Positions 26,401 to 36,276 of a DNA stretch of 64,000 nt are shown one piece after another (position 1 is the first letter of the stretch; every line of letters starts with the position of its first letter). The position numbers and the translations under genes were made by a program. Origin of the DNA: Siniperca chuatsi (lineage: Eukaryota > Chordata > Actinopteri > Centrarchiformes > Sinipercidae); NCBI RefSeq assembly GCF_020085105.1, contig NC_058043.1:18860667-18924666 (forward strand), read 5' to 3'. The notes under the pieces were generated by a model. The model worked only from the letters and a program-made list of their open reading frames with translations. It searched no databases and was not told the origin of the DNA.

Positions 26401-29400
26401 AAACATCAGCATGTTAGCATTGTTATTTTGAGCATGTTAGCATTTAGCTTCACAGAGCTGCTAGCTGGCTGCAGACTCTTAGTCTTGATTACATACCTTT
26501 CTGTTTCCTGTTCAGGTGACTGAGTTTTACTCTTGAACCCAGGGAGGCTGCTCATGTCCACATAACCGTCAGTCTCATTGGCAGAGGACTGCACCCGACT
26601 GGGACGGTCAAAGAAGTCTGTGAACGGCGCCTGTCGGACGGGCCTCTGCTGTGGGACCTGAAGGTTCTCGTAATCCGAGCTGATGGCAGGAACATTCTCG
26701 TAGTCTGAGGTATCTGCGTTGGGGAAGGAGATGGAGCGAGGCTTGGTCAGGGGAAGAGGTGTGAAAGGCACACGGGAACGGTCCTCAAAGGACTCCACCC
26801 GGACGACGCTGCGATTGAGAAAGGCCACAGAGGTCCCTTTTCTTTTGCTGTCCTTGTAGAACAAGAAGGTGGAGGCCGGCTCAGGTGAAACATGAGGTTT
26901 ACTAGCAGAGCGTGAGTTGAGCTGTGGAGAGCTACTTATGCTGTGTCTGTCTAGATCCAGCAGTCTACTGGTTGTGTGGTGGCTGGACTCTGCTGACGAC
27001 TTAAAGGAAGACGGGTTGACATCCACCACAGGCTCGCTGTCTTTTTTCCGTCTAAATTTAAGCATCAGGAAACGCTTAATGGAGGATTTCTTTTTCCTGT
27101 TTTTCTCAGACGAGTCTTCTTCAATGAAAAGGGAGGGGGAACTCTTTGTGATGGGCCTCTTGGTGATGTAGGCCAGATCAAATGGGGGAGGGATGTCCAC
27201 AACAGACGTCGGAGTGGACAGGCCACTGGATGGCAGAGGTGAGCACCGGGAGAAGCTTCCAGATGAACAAATGGCACCTCCCTGTCTCGGGGATCCTTCC
27301 CTGTAGCTGTAGACACCCAGAGGTGTGTCCTGTCCCTCCATGGAGAGGGACCGGGGGTACAGGGACAAATAGTGGGGGTTGGTGTAGCTCTTGTGCAACA
27401 CTGAGCTTAACATGGGGCTGCTGCTCAGTGCAGTTTGTCCGAATCCACTCGTGTAGGGCCTCTGAACGAACTGCACTCCCATCTCAGTCACATTATTATT
27501 AACGCGGTGTGACAGTGAGTGGGAGCGCATCTCTGTTGTCCTCTTATCAAAAGGAAAAATATTTTCACCCTCTGAGCTTTGACCTGGCTCCTCATAGACA
27601 TGCTCATCACTGATGTCCTGCTCTGTGTCAGTGGTGTCGTCCAGAAACGGCACTATGTGACCCTCCAGGTCTTCCTCGTCTCTGAAGACATCTGAGTCAC
27701 TCGGGGAAAGCAGCTGGCTTTCTGAGAGAGAAGATGTCAGCGAGGTGTCTGTGTCCGTTGGCATTGAGATGGATACCAGCCTGAACCTCGGCTGACAGTC
27801 CAAATGATTCAGCAAGGTCTGCGCTGTTTGAGCTTTGGATTCTTCAGTTATGACAGCCATCCTTTTCTGATACGTTCTTATCTTGTTTTCATCACTGTTG
27901 CGGCTGCCGTACTCATGACTGTTACCAATCTCCACATAATCCTCAGTAGACACACACTCTATTTGTCCATTTTCAGCTGTTTCCGCATATTTCCCGGCTG
28001 ATAGTCCACTGCTGTTTAAAGACGAAAGTTTCTGTGGTGTGAGTGGACTCTCTGGTAGTCCACGACCTTTGTTATTCCTCGGCATCATCTCTCTGTTAAT
28101 AATGTCCTCTGAAGAGACGTAATAAGGCTCTTGAGTTGGATCATCCCCTACGGCAACATGTCCTGTAGTTGTATCACAGAACTGTTTCTGGTCTTTGGGA
28201 ATAAAGTCATAATAATGAACGTTCTGTAGGTTTCCGCCCTTTTCCTTCATTCTATGGCCACATCTAAACTTTGGCATGCTACGCATGACGCCACAATTTG
28301 GAGCAGATTCCTCTTCTTTCTCCTCTCCGTCTGTTAGAAAAACTTGATGTGTATCAGTGTCCGTCATGTTTTCATTGATGAGGAGACCAGGTTCGTCTGT
28401 GAGAGACTCAGTTAAATCATCTGCTGTGCAGTCAGCTGCTTCATCCTGCCTCTCCTTCATGTGTCGATTTTCAGCAGAATAGCATCCTGCCTCCTCATCA
28501 ATGCTATTAACAGAAATGTCTCCCACTGAGAGGCCATCTGTGTCAGCCAGCGCCTCGCCTGCATCACAACCTTCAGCATCCATGTCCTCCACCATGTCTG
28601 TGTCAACCATCTCCACCACCTCCTCAGAGTCAGCCGTGAGTCCAGCATCACTGACCCAAAGTGTTTCCAGGGAGTCTACCTCCTCTGTTAGAGCACTGTC
28701 AGTTAACCTCCAGTCCTCGTCAGTCTTCTGAATCATGTCTTCTTCCTCTTCCTTTTCCTCCTCTGTCGCCTCTCCGTCCTCTGCCGCATTCTGTACATCT
28801 TTTTGTGGTGATCTGAGGATGTAAGCATTAACTTGTTTCTCTGCTGGCAAGCTGTCTGCAACCACTTTGTTTAGACCGTTCTCCGTCTCGTGCTCTTCGT
28901 CAACTTCGCCATCTGAAGTTAGCAAGCTGCCATTAATGCATCCTCCCTGGTTGCCATTAAGCTCTGGTGTGACTTTAGGTTTCGGGGCTATAGAGGGTTT
29001 GGGACCCCTGACTGCAGACATGAGAGGGGAGGGGAGCTTCAGGCTGGCGTGACAAACTAATCTTGGCTTTGGAGCAACAGAAGGCTTGGTGCAGTCTGAA
29101 AGAACAACAGGAAAAGGAAACTGTAAGATTATGTGCTTTAAAATAGCTTACAGGTCATTTGTATTGTGTCCCTGTGACCTAAAACTACTCAAAGATTCTA
29201 AATAGTGTCATGTGGTCGCAGTTTGATCATTTTCTTACCAAAATGTGTATCATATTTGCTAAAGAACTAATCTGGCAATCTATTAAATGTACGTCAGCAT
29301 TCCTCATACATTCCAGAAAGAGATACCCAAACTAAAAATTTGGTGCTTAAAGGACAAAACGGGACTTAAAATGAGTAATGTTCGCTTTTACATCGTTTGA

Positions 29401-30181
29401 GAAAGAATAGAAAAAAAAAATCTGAGGGATTTCCCTGACTCACTTCCTGTGATTCAAGCAAGAGAAACCCCTCTCAGGCTGCCATTACTGCTTTGAGAAT
29501 AAGACTTTATATGCAGCAAAGGAGAGTGACAATAAAGCAACACATGTAATTCATGTATATTTAGGCTAATACATTTAGCTCATGTAAAACACAAGATCAC
29601 TTTCAGAGAAGGACCTGAATAATCTAATAATGAAAATTAGGCTCACTATACTATACTATACTTTTCTTGGTAATAACAATGCACTCAAGATTTTGGCACA
29701 AGGTGAGAGTATCTACCCCCCAAAAACTAGAAAAGACATACTTTATGCTGTTTAAAAAATGGGCATTATACCTGTGAATGACTGTAAGGCTGGCTGAGGA
29801 TTCAAAAATGTTTGCTTGAGTTTTTACATCCAAATTGGAGCTAAATAACGTATCTCTATTCTATCAAAAATAGGTATAAAGTGAACAATCTACCAACATT
29901 ACACTGCCCTCTGCTCTGAAACCAAGAAACACTGCCTTACAAACACTTTGGTTTGCTTCACATCCTGTTGCTACCGCTGGATTCATGATGTATTCACAGG
30001 AATGCACAAAAAAGTCAAATATAAAAAGATATAGACAACTAAAACTCTATTTCCTCTCTCCCCGCCCAGCTCTATGCTCAATACTCACTTGCTCAAAATA
30101 TACTAAATATCCAACACACTGTGAAATAACCACTCAAAACCACTCTCTTCCTTTACGATAAATCATCTCACCTGTGTTCAT
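10879..30181 (-). CDS. fgd5: FYVE, RhoGEF and PH domain protein 5
   Basis: Guanine-nucleotide exchange factor for Cdc42; in mammals it acts in vascular endothelium. There are 21 coding exons, 4452 nt, 1483 aa plus stop. Exons: 30172-30181, 26497-29095, 23030-23177, 22401-22459, 22277-22307, 21386-21537, 21040-21196, 19053-19140, 18505-18555, 17963-18021, 16547-16618, 16257-16325, 14338-14421, 13941-14020, 13631-13727, 13333-13470, 13067-13169, 12150-12286, 11866-11991, 11533-11687, 10879-10915. Every junction is GT..AG and phases close. Start MNTDCTKPSVAPKPRL; end WVNAMEEATVL. Order: disordered acidic region (1-870), linker, DH (~924-1118), PH1 (~1145-1245), FYVE (~1275-1332), PH2 (~1382-1480). 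Human FGD5 is of similar length and order. It is separated from FGD6 by the N-terminal APKP motifs and the spacer that matches FGD5 (SAYTEAYNV). Transcript evidence would settle the first exon and the exon 8 acceptor. Confidence 0.95.
13067..13470 (-). CDS. fgd5: fgd5 FYVE zinc-finger exons 16-17
   Basis: Residues about 1275-1332 hold paired CxxC zinc ligands (CMNC, CHGCG, CRSC, CDHC) and the basic signature LRRHHCHGCGRIVC, which binds phosphatidylinositol 3-phosphate on endosomes in the family. The N-terminal WxxD motif of classical FYVE domains is not present (VPVSQVMMCMNC instead). The cysteine pairs are split between two exons at GCGR/IVC, with donor AGA followed by GTGAGT. Confidence 0.94.
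13631..16618 (-). CDS. fgd5: fgd5 first PH domain exons 11-15
   Basis: Five exons. ENLLRLVNIEYSVRG links the DH to the PH domain. VFVKEGTLMKVSRKSRQPRH is the first PH strand pair, and LFLMNDVLLYTYPQ is the classic PH core. The domain ends with FIEREDWFYSLSRTV, whose Trp is the invariant residue of the final helix. A PH domain next to a DH domain normally tunes GEF activity and binds phosphoinositides. Confidence 0.92.
16888..17290 (+). repeat. Interspersed 'gttagcatgctaaca' repeat, copy A (fgd5 intron 10)
   Basis: Shares ctgagtttacagccatgcta-type start, tgttagcatgctaacatttg, and an ending with catgacaatccatccaaaag and aaagtggtggaca. Copies B (26097-26466, reverse) and C (43261-43795) belong to the same family, which is common in fish. 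Confidence 0.8.
17369..17516 (-). repeat. 'gttgggaaccac' family, copy 2 (fgd5 intron 10)
   Basis: Ends with gaaaggttgggaaccactg and contains gcaagataaatctgaagggt. Same family as 5592-5672. Confidence 0.6.
17963..22459 (-). CDS. fgd5: fgd5 DH (Dbl-homology, RhoGEF) exons 4-10
   Basis: Seven short exons encode the catalytic exchange domain that opens the Cdc42 nucleotide pocket. Recognisable segments are SRAFYIAKELVDAER (start of the helical bundle), ERLREILNELPDVYTLHRRI, QRIADIFLSRKAEFLVFTTY and LLQIIVHVAKYRMLLTDYL (the conserved last helix). DQANDSLKHG leads to the PH1 exons. Exon 8 has a triple acceptor (see findings). Intron 8 is mostly LINE. Confidence 0.92.
18640..19025 (+). mobile_element. 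Internally deleted LINE 3' end in fgd5 intron 8
   Basis: The plus-strand frame reads ARNLGVVMDSDLNINSHIKT and LVHAFIFSRLDYCNGVFTGL, a piece of an L2/CR1-type reverse transcriptase. It breaks off at about 18872, where further RT coding sequence would be expected in the family. It resumes with the 3' UTR, ending gctgtacaaataaacttgcc and a ttgcc repeat. It lies antisense to fgd5 and takes up most of the 497-bp intron. Confidence 0.88.
19452..19485. repeat. Compound (CT)n(CA)n microsatellite
   Basis: A run of CT followed by CA dinucleotides in fgd5 intron 7. Confidence 0.95.
20408..20445. repeat. (CA)n microsatellite
   Basis: About 19 CA units in fgd5 intron 7. The rest of that intron (19141-21039) is AT-rich with nothing else recognised. 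Confidence 0.96.
21826..21980 (+). repeat. Interspersed repeat starting 'cccttgagcaaggcac'
   Basis: gcccttgagcaaggcacaaa, a Gly/Cys-like GC block and a tgtgaatgtgaatgagc tail resemble a repeat frequent in fish genomes. It lies in fgd5 intron 5. Class not assigned. Confidence 0.5.
23481..23560 (+). repeat. 'agtggttcctaacc' repeat, copy 3 (fgd5 intron 2)
   Basis: ccagtggttcctaacctttt followed by ttttgaccccc-like sequence. It is the reverse orientation of copies at 5592 and 17369. Confidence 0.6.
25043..25255 (+). repeat. 'tcgattaatc' interspersed repeat, copy 1 (fgd5 intron 2)
   Basis: Begins ttttcattatcgattaatct and has tttggtctataaaatgtctg and the shared gaaaaatg block. Related copies lie at 45377-45675 (reverse) and 56392-56718. 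The remaining parts of intron 2 (23178-26096) show no exon. Confidence 0.7.
26097..26466 (-). repeat. 'gttagcatgctaaca' repeat, copy B, next to fgd5 exon 2 donor
   Basis: Reverse orientation of copy A (tgttagcatgctaacacgct, agcatgttagcatt). Its right end lies about 30 bp from the exon 2 splice donor at 26496. Confidence 0.8.
26497..29095 (-). CDS. fgd5: fgd5 exon 2: giant exon for the disordered N-terminal region
   Basis: One 2599-nt exon supplies more than half of the protein (residues 4-870). It begins with two proline motifs (KPSVAPKPRL, then KPSIAPKPKV). A long Glu/Asp-rich segment follows, then Ser/Pro-rich sequence and several short Tyr motifs (DYENV, DYENL, GYVDM) that look like phosphotyrosine sites. 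A basic stretch, KNRKKKSSIKRFLMLKFRRK, could bind membrane or act as a nuclear signal (inference). Ends GAAACAGAAAG then donor GTATGT; translating on past 26497 would give a false tail running into a repeat. Confidence 0.95.
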
Positions 30182-30252
30182 TTTGGCGAAGCGACCATCT
30201 CCAACATCTCGTCCACGAGATCAGCTTCGATACACACAATTTTAAATAACAT
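30178..30252 (-). promoter_or_regulatory. Upstream ORF overlapping the fgd5 start codon
   Basis: An ATG at 30250-30252 opens a 24-codon frame (MLFKIVCIEADLVDEMLEMV...). Its TGA (30178-30180) overlaps the fgd5 ATG (30179-30181) in the arrangement ATGA. Both lie in the same exon, so it is in the mRNA if transcription starts upstream of 30252. Likely effect: lower or regulated fgd5 translation through reinitiation (inference). Confidence 0.55.
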
Positions 30253-30480
30253 GTAAAAAACGGAGCCAAACTCAGTTGAACTGTCCAAACAGAGAGTGAG
30301 TGGGTCGGACTGAACACAGCTCTGTCTATCTGCCACTGAGTGAGAAACGCTGCTCAGCTGATCGTCGGTGCGTCCTACAGCGCGCAGGACGCGACTGGAA
30401 ACCAAATGGAGAGAAAGGTCGATCCGCTCTCTCCAGGATCCCTCTTACAGCAGCAGCAGCTCCAGTCAAGTGTTAACATC
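30253..30480 (-). promoter_or_regulatory. fgd5: fgd5 5' UTR and promoter region
   Basis: Upstream of the fgd5 start. CpG-containing segments (gtgcgtcctacagcgcgcag at about 30368) and a short CAG run (30450-30462) stand out from the AT-rich surroundings. No TATA box is convincing. The transcription start is not visible from sequence alone. Confidence 0.4.
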
Positions 30481-30723
30481 AGCCTACACGCTGATTAGTA
30501 TTTTAATACTAGTCAATACAGCCAAAGGGAAAGTGTTAAGGCTGCAAAGGATTTTCATTTTCAGATATTATCCCAAATTTATATTTAAAAAAAACCTGTC
30601 AAAAAGAACTTTTCTTGAACACACACCAAACTACAGTTCTGACTCTTGCTGTATTACTGATAGATACATCGTTTACTAATGCTTTATGGATCGGTCATTA
30701 GCCTTTAATAAGAACAACTTTTG

Positions 30724-30967
30724 GGTTGCCAGGTTGTGGGAAAGTGTTGTGAAGAGTATTTTGACCACCAACATTTACAACTACAGGCTTGATGAATAAA
30801 AAATATTTTATTAATGACTTATGAACATTTATATTTGCACACACACAATGGCTTATTAGAAAGTGAGAAGCCTTGAAAGGAGAATTTATTAATGAATCAA
30901 TAACATTTATTACTGCATTTTTAGCAAATAGAAACACCAGCCAAAGGGATGTGGCAACCTGGCAACC
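30724..30967. repeat. Possible foldback repeat with 13-bp perfect inverted arms
   Basis: ggttgccaggttg at 30724-30736 is the exact reverse complement of caacctggcaacc at 30955-30967. The interior is AT-rich and non-coding. Could be a short non-autonomous element or chance. Confidence 0.35.
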
Positions 30968-30969
30968 TT

Positions 30970-32560
30970 GTCAATGGTTTATAACTGATCTATGAAGTAA
31001 ATTAGTTATTAACAGTTAACAAAGCTACAAGTTACAACTTATAAACCCTTTGTAATTGGTGCTTTATTAGAAAGAAGAAACGCTGCATACCATTACTTCA
31101 ATTAAATCAAAGTTTCCCTTCATGCTTTTCACAATCTCTGTAATTTTAGTTAATTTTGTGAAGTACATCAGTTTATAGTTATGATTAGGTGAAAACAATA
31201 CATTCTTAGATCCCAGTTGTTTCTGGATGATAATATCATAAAGCCATATTTCTCAGTATTACTGATTGTGTCTCATTTAAAAAGTGTCTGAGATCTTGAT
31301 TGATAAACCCAGTTTCCCTGCACACCACCTAACTGTCTGATTGGTGTACAACAGGCTCTTTTCTACATAACAGGAAACTGCTCTCCCTGTTTCCTGCACA
31401 GCCCAACTTCACATCCTTCGCAGTGTATGGACATCATGCTCACATTTAACCCCTTGGTGAATAAACTGTGACTCACTGGGGGTGAAGTAAGGGAAAGCTA
31501 TTTTTACGCTTGAATTGTGGTCAGCTGGTGAAGATTTATTACACTAAAAATATCTGTGCTGTGCCTCAGAGAACAGGAGCATAAAAATGGGGAGTGGCTC
31601 TGGGGGGGATCAGTACAGCAAAGGGAGTCAGGTCCTGGCTGTTCTGACTCCAAACCCAACACACAGCAACACATTAATCCATTTTCCATTTGGTGCCATT
31701 CGCATTGGTAAATGGTAAATCACACCTGAACATTACCCTTTTTCAGGCAATGAAACATGAGTGTGATTAGGTGTGATGTGTTACATACAGTACGTTACAA
31801 ATTGCTCTAAGAGAGGCTAATCTTCAAACAGCACAGTGAAGCACGAGTCTTCCTGGGAAACTGATTCCCAATTACCATGCCGAGGCATTCCGCGTTGATG
31901 AGTCTATACAACACAATCATGAGCAGTCTCGCCTTATATTCAGTCCATTAAAAATCAATCCACAGCTACATGAGGAAATCTAGGCACATTAGTCCATAGC
32001 TACTGGCATATAATTGTAAATATTTTGTCTGTGATGGGCTTCCTGATACTTTACTGTATTAATAAATTGTTCACGCTGTCTCTGTCTGTCTTACATGACC
32101 CAATGCAAAACCTGAGACAACGCTAGAAAAAAAGAAACTCACAACTCTTACTAATTAGCTTAAACAGTAAGGTACCAGAATACGTCTTTCAGTGTGCTGC
32201 TCTTGAGACTATAAACAGTACTGTCACTAACAGTGTTTGGCTCATTAAAAAACATTATGTGGCTGCACCTTTGACCACCTTTTTGTTGCTGCAATAATTG
32301 TGTTTTCATATTGAGTCAATAAAGGGGAGGAAGGTGGGCTCTGCAGTCTGCAGCACGAGAGGATGATGACAGATCTCCTGACAAGCATGGCCGATATGAA
32401 AACACGTTTTGGGATGAGGGGGTGTCCCCACACGCACACTCACACAATAAAAAAAGTTAAAGCATAAGGCTGGCGATATGTTGACACTGTCAAGAAATCT
32501 AGTGTAAAGACCAGAACAAACAGTGTGTTTGTTTCTCCATCAATACTCTCTGACTTCCCC
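30970..32560. other. Intergenic, no gene seen
   Basis: AT-rich, with open frames up to about 60 codons and no family features or splice context. Confidence 0.5.
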
Positions 32561-32563
32561 ATA

Positions 32564-32885
32564 TACTTTAATTTTTTTTTAAAAGGCATAGCAATTTCCT
32601 AACAGCTGGGCATTGTAGTTTTTAGCTAACATTACTCAAACAAGAGTTAATAGTGCATTTGTTGGGGACTATTTTCAGCTGTGGCTTAATACACAATTGT
32701 GCCCTAATGGGCATTACACCAGCGGGACCGTGTATGTGGGATTGACTCAAAATAAACTACAGTGCCCGTGTTCATCGTAATGAATGAACATGTCACCCAG
32801 TGCAACGGTGTGGCTGATGGGTTTTTAATAGTTTTTGGACAATAATGGCTCTCTATGGCACAGAGGAATAAGATGTATCAGGCTT
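32564..32885 (+). repeat. 'ttggggactattttcagctg' repeat, copy 1
   Basis: Shares ttggggactattttcagctg and aaactacagtgcccgtgttc with the copy at 38866-39315. The core is uninterrupted here. Confidence 0.65.
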
Positions 32886-34660
32886 TTGCTACACCAACAA
32901 TACTTGGTAGGATAAATTTATTGTTGGATTTGGTCTTATTAATGGGATTTGTCAACAAAACAATAAAATAACTTTAACATTTTGACTATTTCCTCTTAAT
33001 ATAACTCTTGCAAGTGCAGTGGTTCAGAGCATAAGTGTGAGCTGATTCTTTCAGCCTGCGTCACTACAATTGTGCACCTCTTCAAATCAAAATGAATGAG
33101 TGTATTTATCAATTAGGGGTTCAGCACCTAATCAATAAATTGTCCTTTAATCCAAGTGGATCTCTCTCATAAGGGTTTGGATGTAGGAGATCCAGGTCAG
33201 ACATATATGCAGCCGTGATTTATTGACTGTGTACATTGAGAGTATTGAACAATGTCGGTATGTTTTCAGTAATACATTAGAAAAACAATTCGAGCCATGT
33301 GCAGTCTGAGGTCCATCTCGGTCTGTGTCTCCTGTTTGCGTCAGGCGAGGAAAGAGTGCGTCTCCTCCTCTCTCCTGCTCTGAGGTGAAACAATAAGGCT
33401 GCGGCTTAAAAAAGGAACTCCATCTTGATATACTCCTTCCTGTGACTGTTTTCAAGTCTTTCAGCAAAACTAGAGCACGGAGGGCGTAGTCACCAAACTT
33501 AAAGGATAATTCCAGTTATTTTCAACCATTGTCCTACTTTTTGACATCATTGCGGGTTAAAAAATCTGCACTTTATGTGTCTCCAGTTGACGGGAAGCAC
33601 TGGAATGTAATTTTCTGACTGGTTTCCTTTTAATCACTTTAATTTTACTTGTATCATATCAGAAGAATTAGGGTCCATAAACACGAGAAGTTCTGAAGTC
33701 TATTAGAATTCCCTGTATTTATTTAATCTTCACCTTAATGAATGATCATTTTGATTATTTTGAATTAGCTGCAAATTTTAAAAAAAATGTGTGGATGTTT
33801 TCTGTAATGTGGCTTAAAACATGTCAGTACAATTAGTCTTTTTATCAATGTGCATATTCAAACTAAAGGACCCAATCGACACATGTTTTGGTTTTAATAA
33901 GTCCACACCGATTCAAACTTTCACAAAATACATAAGTAAACAGAAAACAGAAAGAACACAGGTGCACATTTGTGTATCCTTGGAAAGTATTGTTGACTTG
34001 TGTTGTCTTTGGCAACACTGAATCCTGTAAATTGTGAAGTTTTTGAATCAATAGGACACAGGAACGAACTCTTGTGTAATGGCTGTCTAATTTTAGTTTC
34101 ACATCATGGCGAGGAAGAAAACACAGCTGGAGGGTTGTTTTTGTTCTTCTGTGAGAACTTTCTGACAACTGCACAATGGGGCACGTTCTAACAAAGGAAA
34201 ACTGTAAACATAAAATTTACGATGTACTGAAAAATTTGAGAAAATGTTTACTTTGTACACGTATCTATTATAATACCATGTGTTTTGTCTTAATGTGTTT
34301 CATTCCTCACACAAACCTGTGTATGACAGCTATTAACGTTGATAGGAACTAAAAATAGCATAGAGCTGTTTTTGAATAATAAACCTTAAAAGAGCAATTT
34401 AGCATTGCACTCCTATAACATTGTCTGGCTCACAATGGACAGTTAAAAAAAAAAAAAGGATCAAAATCAATGAAGCAGGACCAGGGATATCATCTTTTTT
34501 ATTCCATGCATTCTTCTTCCTTGTCAAAACCTGGCGCCTACATTACCCACAGTGCATATCGACCGCCGACCGTTCGGTCAGAGATTGGGGTCTGTTATGC
34601 TAGTAGTAGCATTTAGCCGCCATCCCCAAGCAGAGATGAGGAGCGGGCTACAGAGGTCTG
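32886..34660. other. Intergenic, no gene seen
   Basis: Low-information AT-rich DNA. A possible repeat starts near 33501 (aaaggataattccagttatt). No exon is supportable. Confidence 0.5.
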
Positions 34661-34679
34661 GTAAGCTCACTTCCTACTC

Positions 34680-34754
34680 AGACATGGTGTACAAGGTTGA
34701 GTCCTTACCGCAGCGGGTTTGAATCCAGCCTGCGGCCCTTTGCTGCATGTTATC

Positions 34755-34786
<32 letters not shown>

Positions 34787-34840
34787 TTTCCTGTCTCTCT
34801 TCAGCTGTTCCTATCAAATAAAGGCAAAAAGCCCAAAAAA
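34680..34840 (+). mobile_element. SINE-like element with B-box-like motif
   Basis: A tRNA-promoter-like B box (gcgggtttgaatccagcc) is followed by tgcggccctttgctgcatgt, a (CT)n tract (34754-34780), and a tail aaataaaggcaaaaagccca followed by an A run. This is the layout of a tRNA-derived fish SINE. No full A box is recognised, so the 5' part may be degenerate. Confidence 0.6.
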
Positions 34841-35912
34841 CATTTAACAATCCAATATCTCTTAACATTATAACTCTTGTCCTTAAACACAATAATGAAA
34901 ATATGCACAAAGATCTAGCGTTGCTTTCACCACACACCCAATCACTGCACAGTAGGCTAGCTTAATAAGCCATGTGGTCTAAGAACATTATCAAATGAAT
35001 ATTATAAAAGGAAATTGACTAAAAATGTAAAGATGTCATAAAACATTAAGTGAGGAAATGTTGGGAATTCAGTGCAGCTTTGACTCACTACAATAAACAA
35101 CGGAAAATATGATTAAGCCATTTGTGCTTTAAGGAAATATTTAACTAAATATGAGGCAATGGTGTCTGTGTTATAGTTTAATCCTGATTAGAAATGCTTC
35201 ATATTCTCTCTAACATATTGTCAGTAAACATAACTGTACATTAGTACACTGGTGATAATGTTAAAATGCTGAAGGCATTCAATAGCATAATGCACATTAA
35301 AACACTTTCTGAGATTTATTCATTGGCTTTGACTTTCAGCAAATTAATCACTGTTGATTTAAGTGACAGCAATTAATTGAAACTGAACAATACATTCATC
35401 AGGTTGTTGTCACAGGAAGCAGTAAGTCTAATGACCACATTTATGTGAGCATAGATCACACGTCCGTAAAACCACACTGGATTAACCTGAACTGACCCTC
35501 TGTCATGACTGTCGTGTGTGTCTTCAATAACGTGTCAGTGTGTTTATTTATATGCAGTGGACAAGACAGGTTTAACTTTTCAGGCGTTGGAAGTGAATTT
35601 AACACAAGAATGCAAAATTACAACAGCTCAGTAAAAACCTCAGGATTCATATGTCCAGCAAACCTGCAACAGAGATTCACCTGAACTTGACACTGTAATG
35701 AAGTGAGTTTTACATCCCTATTCAGGACAATGTCTACAAATTCTTTCGGCTAAGATCAGGAGGTCACTTGTTTTCTATCAATAATAACACATATACTTTA
35801 GCACATTACTGTATCAAGATAAACCTACTATTTGATCCACCAGAGATGTGGCTGATATGGACTAAATCAGTGTTGATTATCAACGAAACAATCTGAATAT
35901 TTTTTCTTTTGA
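34841..35912. other. Intergenic, no gene seen
   Basis: AT-rich DNA with no recognised element. Confidence 0.5.
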
Positions 35913-36276
35913 TAGATTAGTTCGACATTTTGGGAAACACACTTATATGCTTTCTTGGTGAGAGTTAGATGAAAAGATTGATACCACCTTCATGTCTGTG
36001 CAGTTAATATGAAGCTACATCCTGCAGTTTTTATGCAGATTAAACAAACAAGATACAAGGTGTTAGTGAGCTTTAGAGGTGCTGGTAGGTGGATTGTTTC
36101 GCCTTCGGACAAAGCCAGGCTAGCTATTTCCCTCTGTTTCCAGTCTTTGTGCTAAGCTAAGCTAAATGTCTGCTGGCTGTGGCTTCATATCTACTGTACA
36201 GTTATGAGAGTGGTATCAATCTTCTCATTTAACTCTCAAATAAGCGTATTTCCCAAAATGTCAGACTATTCCTTTA
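35913..36276 (+). mobile_element. Foldback/MITE-like element, short copy with clear terminal inverted repeats
   Basis: The left end attagttcgacattttggga pairs with the right end tcccaaaatgtcagactatt, and the inner arms gagttagatgaaaagattga and tcaatcttctcatttaactc also pair. So the element folds on itself over about 60 bp. Same family as 6241-6832 and 41531-41874. Confidence 0.82.

Noticed and set aside
26406-26496. Extension of fgd5 exon 2 to the end of the open frame
   Set aside because: A donor GTATGT at 26491-26496 and the in-phase next exon (SAYTEAYNV) show the exon ends at 26497; the extra residues come from a repeat.
30178-30405. 75-codon upstream frame before fgd5
   Set aside because: The frame begins with TTG, not ATG; only the last 24 codons (from 30252) are a plausible uORF.
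34700-34730. B-box-like sequence as a tRNA gene
   Set aside because: No A box or cloverleaf stems could be drawn; the context is SINE-like.
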